NCBI GenBank assembly: GCA_039931065.1
Contig: JBDTSP010000013.1
Span: 1-64,000, forward strand
Reading direction: 5' to 3'
Length of the DNA stretch: 64,000 nt
From: CADEED01 sp039931065
Lineage (GTDB): Bacteria; Pseudomonadota; Gammaproteobacteria; Steroidobacterales; Steroidobacteraceae
Position numbers and translations under genes: made by a program. Below are positions 42,427-49,857 of this stretch, one piece after another. Each line of letters starts with the position of its first letter. Position 1 is the stretch's first letter. The notes below the pieces were generated by a model. The model was not told the DNA's origin. It worked only from the letters and a program-made list of their open reading frames with translations, and searched no databases.

Positions 42427-44319
42427 TTAGGGGACGACGTCCGCGAGATTACCCTTCAGCTCGAGCCACTCGCGCCGGTCGGAGGCGCGTTTCTTGGCGA
42501 GCAACATGTCCATGAGCTGGTCGCTGTCGTCCTTCGCTTCGATCGTGAGCTGCACCAGGCGGCGCGTGCGCGCGTCCATGGTGGTTTCGCGCAACTGCGA
42601 AGGATTCATTTCACCCAGTCCCTTGAACCGCGTGACAGAAGGCTTCACCTTCGATTTGCCGTCGTTCTCGATCTTCTTGAGCAGGACATCGCGCTCGGCG
42701 TCGTCCAATGCGTAGTAGACATTCTTGCCCGCGTCGATGCGATACAGCGGCGGCATCGCGACGAACACGTGGCCTTGCGCCACCAGCGGGCGGAAATGCC
42801 GCAGGAACAGCGCGCACAACAACGTTGCGATGTGCAGTCCGTCGGAGTCGGCGTCCGCGAGGATGCAGATCTTGTGATAACGCAGTCCGGACAAATCGCT
42901 GGTGCCGGGCTCGATGCCCATGGCGACCGAGATGTCGTGCACTTCCTGCGAGCCGTTGATCTCACCGACCGACACTTCCCAGGTGTTCAGGATCTTGCCG
43001 CGCAACGGCATGATCGCCTGCGTCTCGCGATCGCGCGCCTGTTTGGCGGAGCCGCCGGCGGAGTCGCCTTCCACCAGGAACAGTTCCGAGTGTTTCGGAT
43101 CCTGGTTGGTGCAGTCGGCCAGCTTGCCCGGCAGCGCCGGGCCCGCGGTGACGCGCTTGCGCTTCACCTGCTGCGCGGCCTTCGTGCGTTCCTGCGCATT
43201 TTCGATGGCGAACTGCGCGATGCGCTCGCCGGCATCAGGGTGCTGGTTGAGCCATAACGACAACGAGTCGTGTACGAAGCCTTCGGTCAATGCCGCGGCG
43301 TCGCGCGACGCCAGCCGCTCTTTCATCTGGCCGGCGAACTGCGGCTCCTGGATCTTGATCGACAACACGAAGCAGCATTTGTCGAAGATGTCTTCGGGCG
43401 TGAGCTTGAGTCCGCGTGGCACGAGATTGCGGAACTCGCAGAATTCACGCACCGCGCCCGCGATACCGGAACGCAGGCCGTTCACGTGTGTACCGCCTTC
43501 GGCGGTTGGAATGAGATTGACGTAGCTCTCGCCCATCGCGCGCTCGGCGTTGGGCGTCCACACGATGGCGTATTCGACGACGTTGACCTTGGTCTGATCG
43601 TTCTTCGCGAAGATCGGTTCGGCCGGCAGCGCGTCTTCCTTGCCGATCTCCTCCTTGAGATAGGCCGCCAGATCGCCCGTGAAGTACCACTCGTCCTTTT
43701 CCTGGGTGGCTTCGTTCTCGAAGGTGATCTTGAGCCCGGGGCACAGAACCGCTTTCGCCTTGAGCACATGCCGCAATTGCGGCACGGAGAACTTCTCGGA
43801 ATCGAAAAATTTGGGATCGGGCCAGAAACGCACCGTCGTGCCGGTGTTGCGCTGGCCGACGGAGCCGACTACCTCGAGCTTCGAGGAGATCTTTCCGTCC
43901 TTGAAGCTGATGTTGTATTCCTTGCCGTTGCGCTTGATCCAGCACTCGAGCTGCTTGGACAACGCGTTGACCACGGAAACGCCGACGCCATGCAGGCCGC
44001 CGGAGACTTCATAGTTCTTGTCGTTGAATTTTCCGCCGGCGTGCAGGCGCGTGAGGATGAGCTCGACACCGCTCACCTTTTCTTTCGGATGGATGTCGAC
44101 CGGCATGCCGCGACCGTCGTCCGCCACCGAGACGGAATTGTCCTTGTGCAGGATGACGTTGATTTCCTTGGCGTGCCCGCCGAGCGCTTCATCGACCGAG
44201 TTGTCGACGACTTCATGCGCCAGGTGGTTGGGACGCGAGGTGTCGGTGTACATGCCCGGGCGGCGACGCACGGGCTCGAGACCGGTGAGAACTTCGATGT
44301 CGGATGCGTTGTAAGACAT
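42427..44319 (-). CDS. parE: DNA topoisomerase IV subunit B
   Basis: ParE is the ATPase subunit of topoisomerase IV. The GHKL ATP site is seen in VVDNSVDEALGGHAKEI, VADDGRGMPVDIH and SGGLHGVGVSVVNALS. The TOPRIM domain carries LFLVEGDSAGGSAKQARDR and the acidic ADADSDG. Length is 630 residues, shorter than GyrB because the GyrB insert is missing. The ATG at 44319 follows GCAGAGA. A candidate -10 box is at 44374-44379. Confidence 0.96.
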   Translation of the reverse strand: MSYNASDIEVLTGLEPVRRRPGMYTDTSRPNHLAHEVVDNSVDEALGGHAKEINVILHKDNSVSVADDGRGMPVDIHPKEKVSGVELILTRLHAGGKFNDKNYEVSGGLHGVGVSVVNALSKQLECWIKRNGKEYNISFKDGKISSKLEVVGSVGQRNTGTTVRFWPDPKFFDSEKFSVPQLRHVLKAKAVLCPGLKITFENEATQEKDEWYFTGDLAAYLKEEIGKEDALPAEPIFAKNDQTKVNVVEYAIVWTPNAERAMGESYVNLIPTAEGGTHVNGLRSGIAGAVREFCEFRNLVPRGLKLTPEDIFDKCCFVLSIKIQEPQFAGQMKERLASRDAAALTEGFVHDSLSLWLNQHPDAGERIAQFAIENAQERTKAAQQVKRKRVTAGPALPGKLADCTNQDPKHSELFLVEGDSAGGSAKQARDRETQAIMPLRGKILNTWEVSVGEINGSQEVHDISVAMGIEPGTSDLSGLRYHKICILADADSDGLHIATLLCALFLRHFRPLVAQGHVFVAMPPLYRIDAGKNVYYALDDAERDVLLKKIENDGKSKVKPSVTRFKGLGEMNPSQLRETTMDARTRRLVQLTIEAKDDSDQLMDMLLAKKRASDRREWLELKGNLADVVP

Positions 44320-44373
44320 TCTCTGCGGCTGTTGAGTAACGAGCTCGCGGCCTGTCAGAGCCGCGCGGCGCGC

Positions 44374-44379
44374 AGTCTA
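44374..44379 (-). promoter_or_regulatory. Candidate -10 box for parE-parC
   Basis: TAGACT on the minus strand, followed by a GC-rich discriminator, about 55 bases before the parE ATG. The 125-base gap to the upstream gene is long enough for a promoter. No clear -35. Confidence 0.3.
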
Positions 44380-44444
44380 CCAGCGAATTCCCGCGCCGTG
44401 AGAGGCGCGAAACTGCGGCAAATCCCGTTCGGAAAGAGCCGGCG

Positions 44445-44879
44445 TTACAGGAACTGGCGCAACTCGGCCTGCACTCGGCGGCCGAGCGAAGTGAACATCG
44501 ACCCGAATACCAGCGAGACGCCGGTGATCGTCCAGATCGTGGCGCGCACGATCAGTTGCAAGGTGGAGTCGGAGACCTCCGGAACTGAAACGGCCGGCAG
44601 CATGACGCTCGGCACCGACACATCCGCGCCGCCGAACGACTGCCAGCCGAAGTACGCGACCAGCGCGAGTGCAACCGCACCACCGATGGCATTGATGATG
44701 AACAACCAGCGAGCCGATGCGGACGGTGCCGCGAGCTGGGCAGCCCTGTATACCGGCTGCTGAGCCGCCTCGATGCGCGACCAGACGGCGGCGTCGAAAC
44801 GCCCGTCGAGCCGCGGCGCCTTCACCTGCTTGCGCAGCGAGCGTTCCAGTGCGGCTTCGATGTCAATGTGTTTGTTCAT
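44445..44879 (-). CDS. Membrane protein, likely anti-sigma partner of the second ECF factor
   Basis: A 144-residue protein with a soluble N-terminus (about 75 residues, including LERSLRKQVKAPRLDGRFDAA) and two hydrophobic helices (LFIINAIGGAVALALVAYF and LIVRATIWTITGVSLVFGS). Its ATG overlaps the ECF sigma stop as ATGA. Topology and coupling are those of an anti-sigma factor, though I see no zinc motif (HxxxCxxC). The N-terminal pattern (D..F...V...I) loosely resembles the protein at 28996. Confidence 0.65.
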   Translation of the reverse strand: MNKHIDIEAALERSLRKQVKAPRLDGRFDAAVWSRIEAAQQPVYRAAQLAAPSASARWLFIINAIGGAVALALVAYFGWQSFGGADVSVPSVMLPAVSVPEVSDSTLQLIVRATIWTITGVSLVFGSMFTSLGRRVQAELRQFL

Positions 44880-45493
44880 GATTCGCTCTCCGTCTCACCG
44901 GCGATCGCGGCCAGCTTCTTGCGCCCGCGGTGCAGCAGCGCCTTGACTGTACCCGTGGGCATCGACAGAAGCTCGCCGACTTCTTCACAGCTGCGATCTT
45001 CCAGATAAAAGAGGACCACCACGCGGCGGTACGGTTCGGGCAACTGCTCGAGCAGCTTGGCCACGTCATATTCGGCGGCGGCCTGCCCCGCCGTTTCGAG
45101 CCCCGCGGGCCCTCGTCCGAAGGCCATCGGATCGTCGTCATCGTCAGCCAATTCGCCAAAATCTTCGAGCGGCACCAGTCGGCGCTCGCGCTCGATGGCC
45201 GTGAGGCAAGTGTTGCGAGCGATGGTGTAGAGCCAGGTCGACAAGGCAGCGCGGCCGTCGAATTTGGGCAACGCCTGCCAGGCTTTCACGAAAATGGTCT
45301 GCGACAGATCTTCCGCCAGTGCCTCACTGCGGACGATGGACAGGGCCAGGTGCATCACCTTCTGACGGTATCGCTGCATGAGGCCTTCGAGCACGCCATG
45401 CAGATCCCCACGGGCGAGCGCCGCGAGCAGGTCCGCATCGCGCTCCATGGCCGCTGAGGGGGCCGGAATTGGCGGCCGGGCGCCCGAATTCAT
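44876..45493 (-). CDS. ECF-type RNA polymerase sigma factor, second copy
   Basis: Sigma-70 region 2 (ALAEDLSQTIFVKAWQALPK, STWLYTIARNTCL) and region 4 (RSCEEVGELLSMPTGTVKAL) are clear. The start is uncertain: ATG 45493 gives 205 residues, while ATG 45448 (MERDADLLAALARGD) fits the family's usual N-terminus; neither has a strong Shine-Dalgarno sequence. An acidic insertion (ELADDDDDPM) separates regions 2 and 4. It is coupled to the membrane partner downstream and divergent from a DUF6249-like gene at 45622. Confidence 0.9.
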   Translation of the reverse strand: MNSGARPPIPAPSAAMERDADLLAALARGDLHGVLEGLMQRYRQKVMHLALSIVRSEALAEDLSQTIFVKAWQALPKFDGRAALSTWLYTIARNTCLTAIERERRLVPLEDFGELADDDDDPMAFGRGPAGLETAGQAAAEYDVAKLLEQLPEPYRRVVVLFYLEDRSCEEVGELLSMPTGTVKALLHRGRKKLAAIAGETESES

Positions 45494-45621
45494 GTTTACC
45501 GCTGCCTGCACGCCTTTGATACTGGCGAGGCATATAGCGGGTTGCATCCGGGCGCTGCAACCGGATTCGGGCCTGGCGGGTATCAACCCCGTGCGAATGA
45601 CCCCTTTGGAGTAGAGATCAA

Positions 45622-46056
45622 ATGCAAACCCAAGATATCGCCGTTTTCATTCCCATCGTCGCCATCGTCATGGGCATCGGCATCGGCATGTTGTCGATCT
45701 GGTCGGAGCACAAGCGCAAGGCGCAGCTGCTCGAACAGTTGCATCGTGAACGAATGCTCGCGCTGGAGAAAGGTGTGGAACCGCCGACGATCACGCCGGG
45801 GCTGGTGGGTTTCCTCAACAGCAAGGCACAGCCGCCGCCGCGGCACATGTGGCCGCGCGCGATGCGCACCGGCCTGTGGTTCCTGTTTGGTGGCGTGATC
45901 CTGTATTTCGCGATCGAAGAAGCCGGCGGCCACGAGGGCGCCCTGTTCACCCTGGTCTTTGCCGCGGTCGGTCTGGCGAACCTGATCTACGCCGCCGTAC
46001 TCTGGAAGCAGGAGAAGGATACGCCTGCACAGGCACGCACCCCGACGGAGTACTGA
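45622..46056 (+). CDS. DUF6249-like small membrane protein
   Basis: This 144-residue protein has an N-terminal membrane helix (IAVFIPIVAIVMGIGIGML), then a charged helix HKRKAQLLEQLHRERMLALE leading into KGVEPPTITP, the pattern typical of DUF6249. Two further helices follow (TGLWFLFGGVILYFAIEE and the next segment). It is divergent from the second ECF sigma gene, 128 bases away. The role is unknown. The related protein at 29877 also neighbours an ECF sigma gene. Confidence 0.75.
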   Translation: MQTQDIAVFIPIVAIVMGIGIGMLSIWSEHKRKAQLLEQLHRERMLALEKGVEPPTITPGLVGFLNSKAQPPPRHMWPRAMRTGLWFLFGGVILYFAIEEAGGHEGALFTLVFAAVGLANLIYAAVLWKQEKDTPAQARTPTEY

Positions 46057-46061
46057 GAGTA

Positions 46062-46646
46062 CTAAGCGAGGTCGGCGACGAGCGCGGAACGCACGTTGTC
46101 GCCGGCCGGATCGAGCTTGTGCTGATAGTTAGGGTGGTCGATGCCGATGGATAACGCGGCGCCACCCTTGAGCTTCGCCACCATGTCGGTGGAAAGCTCG
46201 AATCGCAGGAAATGCACGGCCGAGGTCTTTACCTCATTTTCACGTTCCATGTCCTCGTCGGCGATCGCGAACACCTTGTCGCAGCCGGCGACCTGCACCC
46301 AGCAACGATCCTCGACGCCCTTGAGTTTTTCGAGCTGCACCCGGCGGATTTCCGGGTCGGTGTATTCGATGAGGAACGTGGCCTTCCAGTTGTTGCCATC
46401 GGGGATCAGCGGATTGTAGGCGGCCAGCTCTTCGACCACTCCTTCCGCCTCAAAGATGCGCTCGGTGCGCAACATCTCCTGCACCTGGTATTGCACGGTC
46501 AGCCGGTCCTCGAACAGCCACATGGTGTTCGGCCCGACGCTGACCTGGCGATTTTTCTTGTGCGCCATGACACGCGTGCGAAATTCATTCCGCTCGCGCG
46601 AGTACCGTTCGAGTGAAAACAATTCGGCGGGGTCGAGTTTCTTCAT
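46062..46646 (-). CDS. DUF3501 family protein
   Basis: This 194-residue soluble protein begins MKKLDPAELFSLERYSRER and contains RQVSVGPNTMWLFEDRLTVQ, the conserved DUF3501 N-terminal block. Function is not established. Genes of this family commonly sit beside a rubrerythrin and an Fe-S reductase, as here: it starts 7 bases after the Fe-S protein gene. A role in the same electron-transfer or peroxide-defence pathway is inferred from that context. Its stop faces the DUF6249-like gene 5 bases away. Confidence 0.82.
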   Translation of the reverse strand: MKKLDPAELFSLERYSRERNEFRTRVMAHKKNRQVSVGPNTMWLFEDRLTVQYQVQEMLRTERIFEAEGVVEELAAYNPLIPDGNNWKATFLIEYTDPEIRRVQLEKLKGVEDRCWVQVAGCDKVFAIADEDMERENEVKTSAVHFLRFELSTDMVAKLKGGAALSIGIDHPNYQHKLDPAGDNVRSALVADLA

Positions 46647-46653
46647 CGGGTAG

Positions 46654-48018
46654 CTAGAGTCCGTAGGCCTTGCGCACCAACGTCATCGGATGTTCGGGCT
46701 GGCGCTGTGTCTCGCCCGGCTCCGGCGGCGCAAGACCGCTTTCGATCTGGTGCCCGGCCATCGGGCAATCGCTGGAATAGTGATCGGCCCTGGCCGCCTG
46801 CACCTTCGCGACCACGGGTTTGCCGATCTTGACCGAGGCGGCACGATATTCCTTCTTCACGGCATACGTGCCGTTGTGCCCGGAGCAACGCTCGATCACC
46901 TCGACGGTGGTGTCGGGCACGAGCTTGAGCACGTCGCGCGTCTTCAGGCCGATGTTCTGCACGCGCAGGTGGCAGGGCACGTGGTAACTCACTGTGCCCA
47001 GCTTCTCCTTGAAGTCTGTACGCAGCAGGCCGGCCTTGTGGCGCAGCATCAGGTATTCGAACGGATCGAAGATGCGCGCCTTCACCGCCTGCACGTCGGC
47101 ATCGTTCGGAAACATCAGCGGCAGTTCCTGCTTGAACATGAGCACGCAGGACGGGATCGGCGCGACGATGTCGTAGCCGTCGTCGATCAGCGCCTTCAAC
47201 TGTGGAATGTTGAAGTTCTTGTACTTCTCGACCGTCTCGAGGTCGCCCAGCTCGAGCTTGGGCATGCCGCAGCATTTTTCCTTGCCGACCACCTTTACCG
47301 CGATGCCGTTGTGCTCGAACACGGCGGTGAGGTCTTCCGGCAGGTGCGGTTCGTTGCGGTCGCCGTAGCAGGTGACGAACAACGCGACCTTGCCGCGCGT
47401 CGTCTCGGTCGCCTTGATCTCGGTCACCGAGCCTGCGAGTTTGCGGGCGCGTTTGCTGCCGGTCTTCGAATGGAATTTCGGGATCGGGGCGCTGGCGGCG
47501 ACACCGAGCGTGGCCTCAAGCAGCTTGCGTCCGGTCCTGGTGCCGTTGATCGCGTTCACCACTTCCGCCACCACTGGAATGCCGGCGATGCTGCCGAGCG
47601 CGCGCGTGTTCGAGAGTAGTTTGTCGCGGAAACTGTGCTCGCCGTTGCGATGCTGGTGATGCTTGGCGCGCAGCATCAGGTGCGGGAAGTCGATGTTCCA
47701 CGGATGCGGCGGAACATACGGACACTTGGTCATGAAACACAAGTCACACAGGTAACAGTGGTCCACCACGTCCCAGTAGACAGTCTTGTCGACGCCATCG
47801 AGCTCGAGCGTCGGCGACGCGTCGATCGCGTCGAACAAGGTGGGGAATGAATTACACAGGCTGAAGCAACGGCGACAGCCATGGCAGATGTCGAAGACGC
47901 GCTCGAGTTCTTTCTCGAGTGCCGCCGGGTCGTTGAACTCGGGCGATCGCCAGTCGAGCGGATGACGCGAGGGAGCCTGCAGGCTCCCTTCGCGTACGCC
48001 GGTTTCGGATGCGCTCAT
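46654..48018 (-). CDS. Fe-S oxidoreductase with two 4Fe-4S clusters and a CCG domain (GlpC/HdrD-like)
   Basis: This 454-residue protein resembles GlpC and heterodisulfide-reductase D subunits. Two ferredoxin-type clusters are suggested by DICHGCRRCFSLCNSFP and HCYLCDLCFMTKCPYVPP. A CCG-type motif is visible in VGKEKCCGMPKLELGD, and further cysteines occur in IPSCVLM, HVPCHLR and ERCSGHNG. No membrane helix is seen. It probably passes electrons, and rubrerythrin next to it is a likely partner. The ATG at 48018 follows the rubrerythrin stop by 15 bases. Confidence 0.85.
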   Translation of the reverse strand: MSASETGVREGSLQAPSRHPLDWRSPEFNDPAALEKELERVFDICHGCRRCFSLCNSFPTLFDAIDASPTLELDGVDKTVYWDVVDHCYLCDLCFMTKCPYVPPHPWNIDFPHLMLRAKHHQHRNGEHSFRDKLLSNTRALGSIAGIPVVAEVVNAINGTRTGRKLLEATLGVAASAPIPKFHSKTGSKRARKLAGSVTEIKATETTRGKVALFVTCYGDRNEPHLPEDLTAVFEHNGIAVKVVGKEKCCGMPKLELGDLETVEKYKNFNIPQLKALIDDGYDIVAPIPSCVLMFKQELPLMFPNDADVQAVKARIFDPFEYLMLRHKAGLLRTDFKEKLGTVSYHVPCHLRVQNIGLKTRDVLKLVPDTTVEVIERCSGHNGTYAVKKEYRAASVKIGKPVVAKVQAARADHYSSDCPMAGHQIESGLAPPEPGETQRQPEHPMTLVRKAYGL

Positions 48019-48033
48019 GGGGACGCGCGTTTG

Positions 48034-48447
48034 TCAGATGGTGTCGAGGGCCTTCTGGAAACGATTGGCGTGAGAACGTTCGGCCTTCGCCAGCGTCTCG
48101 AACCAGTCGGCGATCTCCGAAAAGCCTTCTTCGCGCGCGGCTTTCGCCATGCCGGGGTACATGTCGCTGTACTCGTGCGTCTCACCGGCGATCGCCGCCT
48201 TGAGGTTCAACTTCGTCTCGCCGATCGGCAGGCCCGTGGCCGGGTCGCCCACCGACTCCAGATATTCGAGGTGACCGTGTGCATGGCCGGTCTCACCTTC
48301 GGCGGTCGAACGGAATACCGTCGACACGTCGTTGTATCCCTCGACGTCGGCCTTGGCTGCGAAATACAGATAGCGGCGATTCGCCTGCGACTCGCCTGCG
48401 AATGCATCCTTCAGATTCTTCTCGGTCTTGCTGCCTTTGAGGTTCAC
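48034..48447 (-). CDS. Rubrerythrin (diiron domain only)
   Basis: Rubrerythrins reduce hydrogen peroxide at a diiron site. This 137-residue protein has the four-helix ferritin-like domain with metal-binding Glu/His positions in AFAGESQANRRYLYFA, TAEGETGHAHGHLEYL, AIAGETHEYSDMYPGMA and KAERSHANRF. It lacks the usual C-terminal rubredoxin domain, so electrons must come from another protein, perhaps the Fe-S protein encoded next. The start is GTG 48447 with a strong AAGGAGAG. A palindrome at 48488-48504 lies in its promoter region. Confidence 0.93.
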   Translation of the reverse strand: MNLKGSKTEKNLKDAFAGESQANRRYLYFAAKADVEGYNDVSTVFRSTAEGETGHAHGHLEYLESVGDPATGLPIGETKLNLKAAIAGETHEYSDMYPGMAKAAREEGFSEIADWFETLAKAERSHANRFQKALDTI

Positions 48448-48487
48448 TGCTCTCTCCTTACGATTACCCAGTCGAGAATTGCTCTCA

Positions 48488-48504
48488 TTTAGACTTGTTC
48501 TAAG
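48488..48504. promoter_or_regulatory. Palindrome upstream of rubrerythrin, candidate Fur-family operator
   Basis: TTTAGACTTGTTCTAAG contains TTAGA and TCTAA arms separated by five bases. Read on the minus strand it is CTTAGAACAAGTCTAAA, close to the iron-control element known for the Fur-family regulator Irr (TTTAGAA-N3-TTCTAAA). It ends about 41 bases before the rubrerythrin start, overlapping where a promoter should be. That a Fur-family protein binds here is inference. Confidence 0.45.
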
Positions 48505-48619
48505 AGTGGGCGCGAACTCTACGGCCGCGCGTGATCATGCGTCAATCAGGGCGCCAGGAGGAGATGCGCGACGTCATCTGCCGTTGCCCAACCGCCGCCC
48601 GACGTTTAACGTCGCGCGC

Positions 48620-48901
48620 GTGAAACCAAACCCGAAGAAAGACTCCACGGAAAACGAGAAGGCGCCGGACTTCGAAAAGTCGCTGGTCGAACTCGAAGCG
48701 CTCGTGGCGAAACTCGAACAGGGCGATGTGCCGCTCGAAGACGCCCTCAAGACTTTCGAACGCGGCGTCGCGCTGACACGCCAATGCCAGACGGCGCTGC
48801 GCACGGCGCAACAAAAAGTGGAAGTGCTGCTGGGCCGCAACGGTGAGGAAACGATCGAGTCGTTCGCCGACTCGGACGACGAAGATGAAGACGGGCGCTG
48901 A
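48620..48901 (+). CDS. xseB: Exodeoxyribonuclease VII small subunit
   Basis: XseB forms the helical stalk of exonuclease VII with XseA. The start GTG at 48620 gives 93 residues; the upstream open frame is intergenic. FEKSLVELEALVAKLEQGD and LEDALKTFERGVALTRQCQ are the family signature. The C-terminus is acidic (DSDDEDEDGR). The 3' end overlaps ispA by 17 bases, the common xseB-ispA-dxs order. Confidence 0.95.
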   Translation: MKPNPKKDSTENEKAPDFEKSLVELEALVAKLEQGDVPLEDALKTFERGVALTRQCQTALRTAQQKVEVLLGRNGEETIESFADSDDEDEDGR

Positions 48902-49811
48902 AGCGCAGCCGCCCGCGCCGCAAAATTTTCTCGCTGCCCGGGTTCCTCTCTATCAACAACGCATCGAAGGCGTGCTGGCGCGCGCGCTCGAGATCGACGG
49001 CGGCGCGACGCCGCGGCTGCTCGAGGCGATGCGATACAGCACGCTGGCGGGCGGGAAACGCGTGCGTCCGGTGCTGGTATATGCGACGGGCGAAGCGCTC
49101 GGTGCGTCGCTTGAAATGCTCGACAGCGCTGCGGCCGCGGTCGAGTTGATCCACGTCTACAGCCTGGTGCACGACGACCTGCCGGCCATGGATGACGACG
49201 ACCTGCGTCGCGGCCGCCCGACCTGTCATCGCGCATTCGATGAAGCTACCGCAATTCTCACCGGCGATGCGTTGCAGGCACGCGCCTTCGAAGTCCTGAC
49301 ACAGGGGCCGGCGCAGATTGACGCGGCAGCGCGCCTCGAAATGCTGCGCGTCCTGGCCGATGCGATCGGCACGCGCGGAATGGCCGGCGGTCAGGCGATC
49401 GATCTTGAAGCCGTCAAACAACCGATGGATGAGGCGGCCCTCGAACGAATGCATCGGCAAAAGACCGGCGCGCTCATCCAGGCAAGTGTGCTGCTGGGTG
49501 CCATTTGCGCTGGCGTGCAAAATGCTGCGGATCGAGCTGCACTCGCGGAGTTCGGCGCGGAAATCGGACTCGCCTTCCAGATTCAGGACGACATCCTCGA
49601 TGTCGAAGGCACTACCGCAACGCTCGGCAAACGCGCCGGCGCCGACGCCGGCCTCGTCAAGCCGACATATCCTTCCGTGCTCGGTCTCGAGAAGGCTCGC
49701 ACGCGGGCGCAATTGCGCCGCGATAGCGCCATCGCGGCGCTCGAACCGCTGGGAGAACGTTTCGTGCATCTGCGTGAGTTCGCGCATTTCCTGGTCGCGC
49801 GCGCCAGCTGA
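48885..49811 (+). CDS. ispA: (2E,6E)-farnesyl diphosphate synthase
   Basis: IspA condenses IPP with DMAPP and GPP to give farnesyl diphosphate for undecaprenyl and quinone synthesis. The first Asp-rich motif is LVHDDLPAMDDDDLRRG and the second is FQIQDDILDVEG. The start at ATG 48885 gives 308 residues. The overlap with xseB favours translational coupling. dxs follows after 46 bases with its own candidate promoter. Confidence 0.96.
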   Translation: MKTGAEAQPPAPQNFLAARVPLYQQRIEGVLARALEIDGGATPRLLEAMRYSTLAGGKRVRPVLVYATGEALGASLEMLDSAAAAVELIHVYSLVHDDLPAMDDDDLRRGRPTCHRAFDEATAILTGDALQARAFEVLTQGPAQIDAAARLEMLRVLADAIGTRGMAGGQAIDLEAVKQPMDEAALERMHRQKTGALIQASVLLGAICAGVQNAADRAALAEFGAEIGLAFQIQDDILDVEGTTATLGKRAGADAGLVKPTYPSVLGLEKARTRAQLRRDSAIAALEPLGERFVHLREFAHFLVARAS

Positions 49812-49842
49812 ACGATTTGGGTCTCTCAATACGCGCCGCGTG

Positions 49843-49848
49843 TAAACT
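49843..49848 (+). promoter_or_regulatory. Candidate -10 box for dxs
   Basis: TAAACT followed by TGCGCCGCG and the ATG at 49858. If used, transcription would start within about four bases of the start codon. The expected -35 position is not convincing; a TTGGGT at 49817 is slightly too far. Confidence 0.33.
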
Positions 49849-49857
49849 TGCGCCGCG

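Noticed and set aside
40739..42430. 563-residue open frame antisense to parC
   Set aside because: Same GC effect; it mirrors the parC codons almost end to end and has no recognisable domain.
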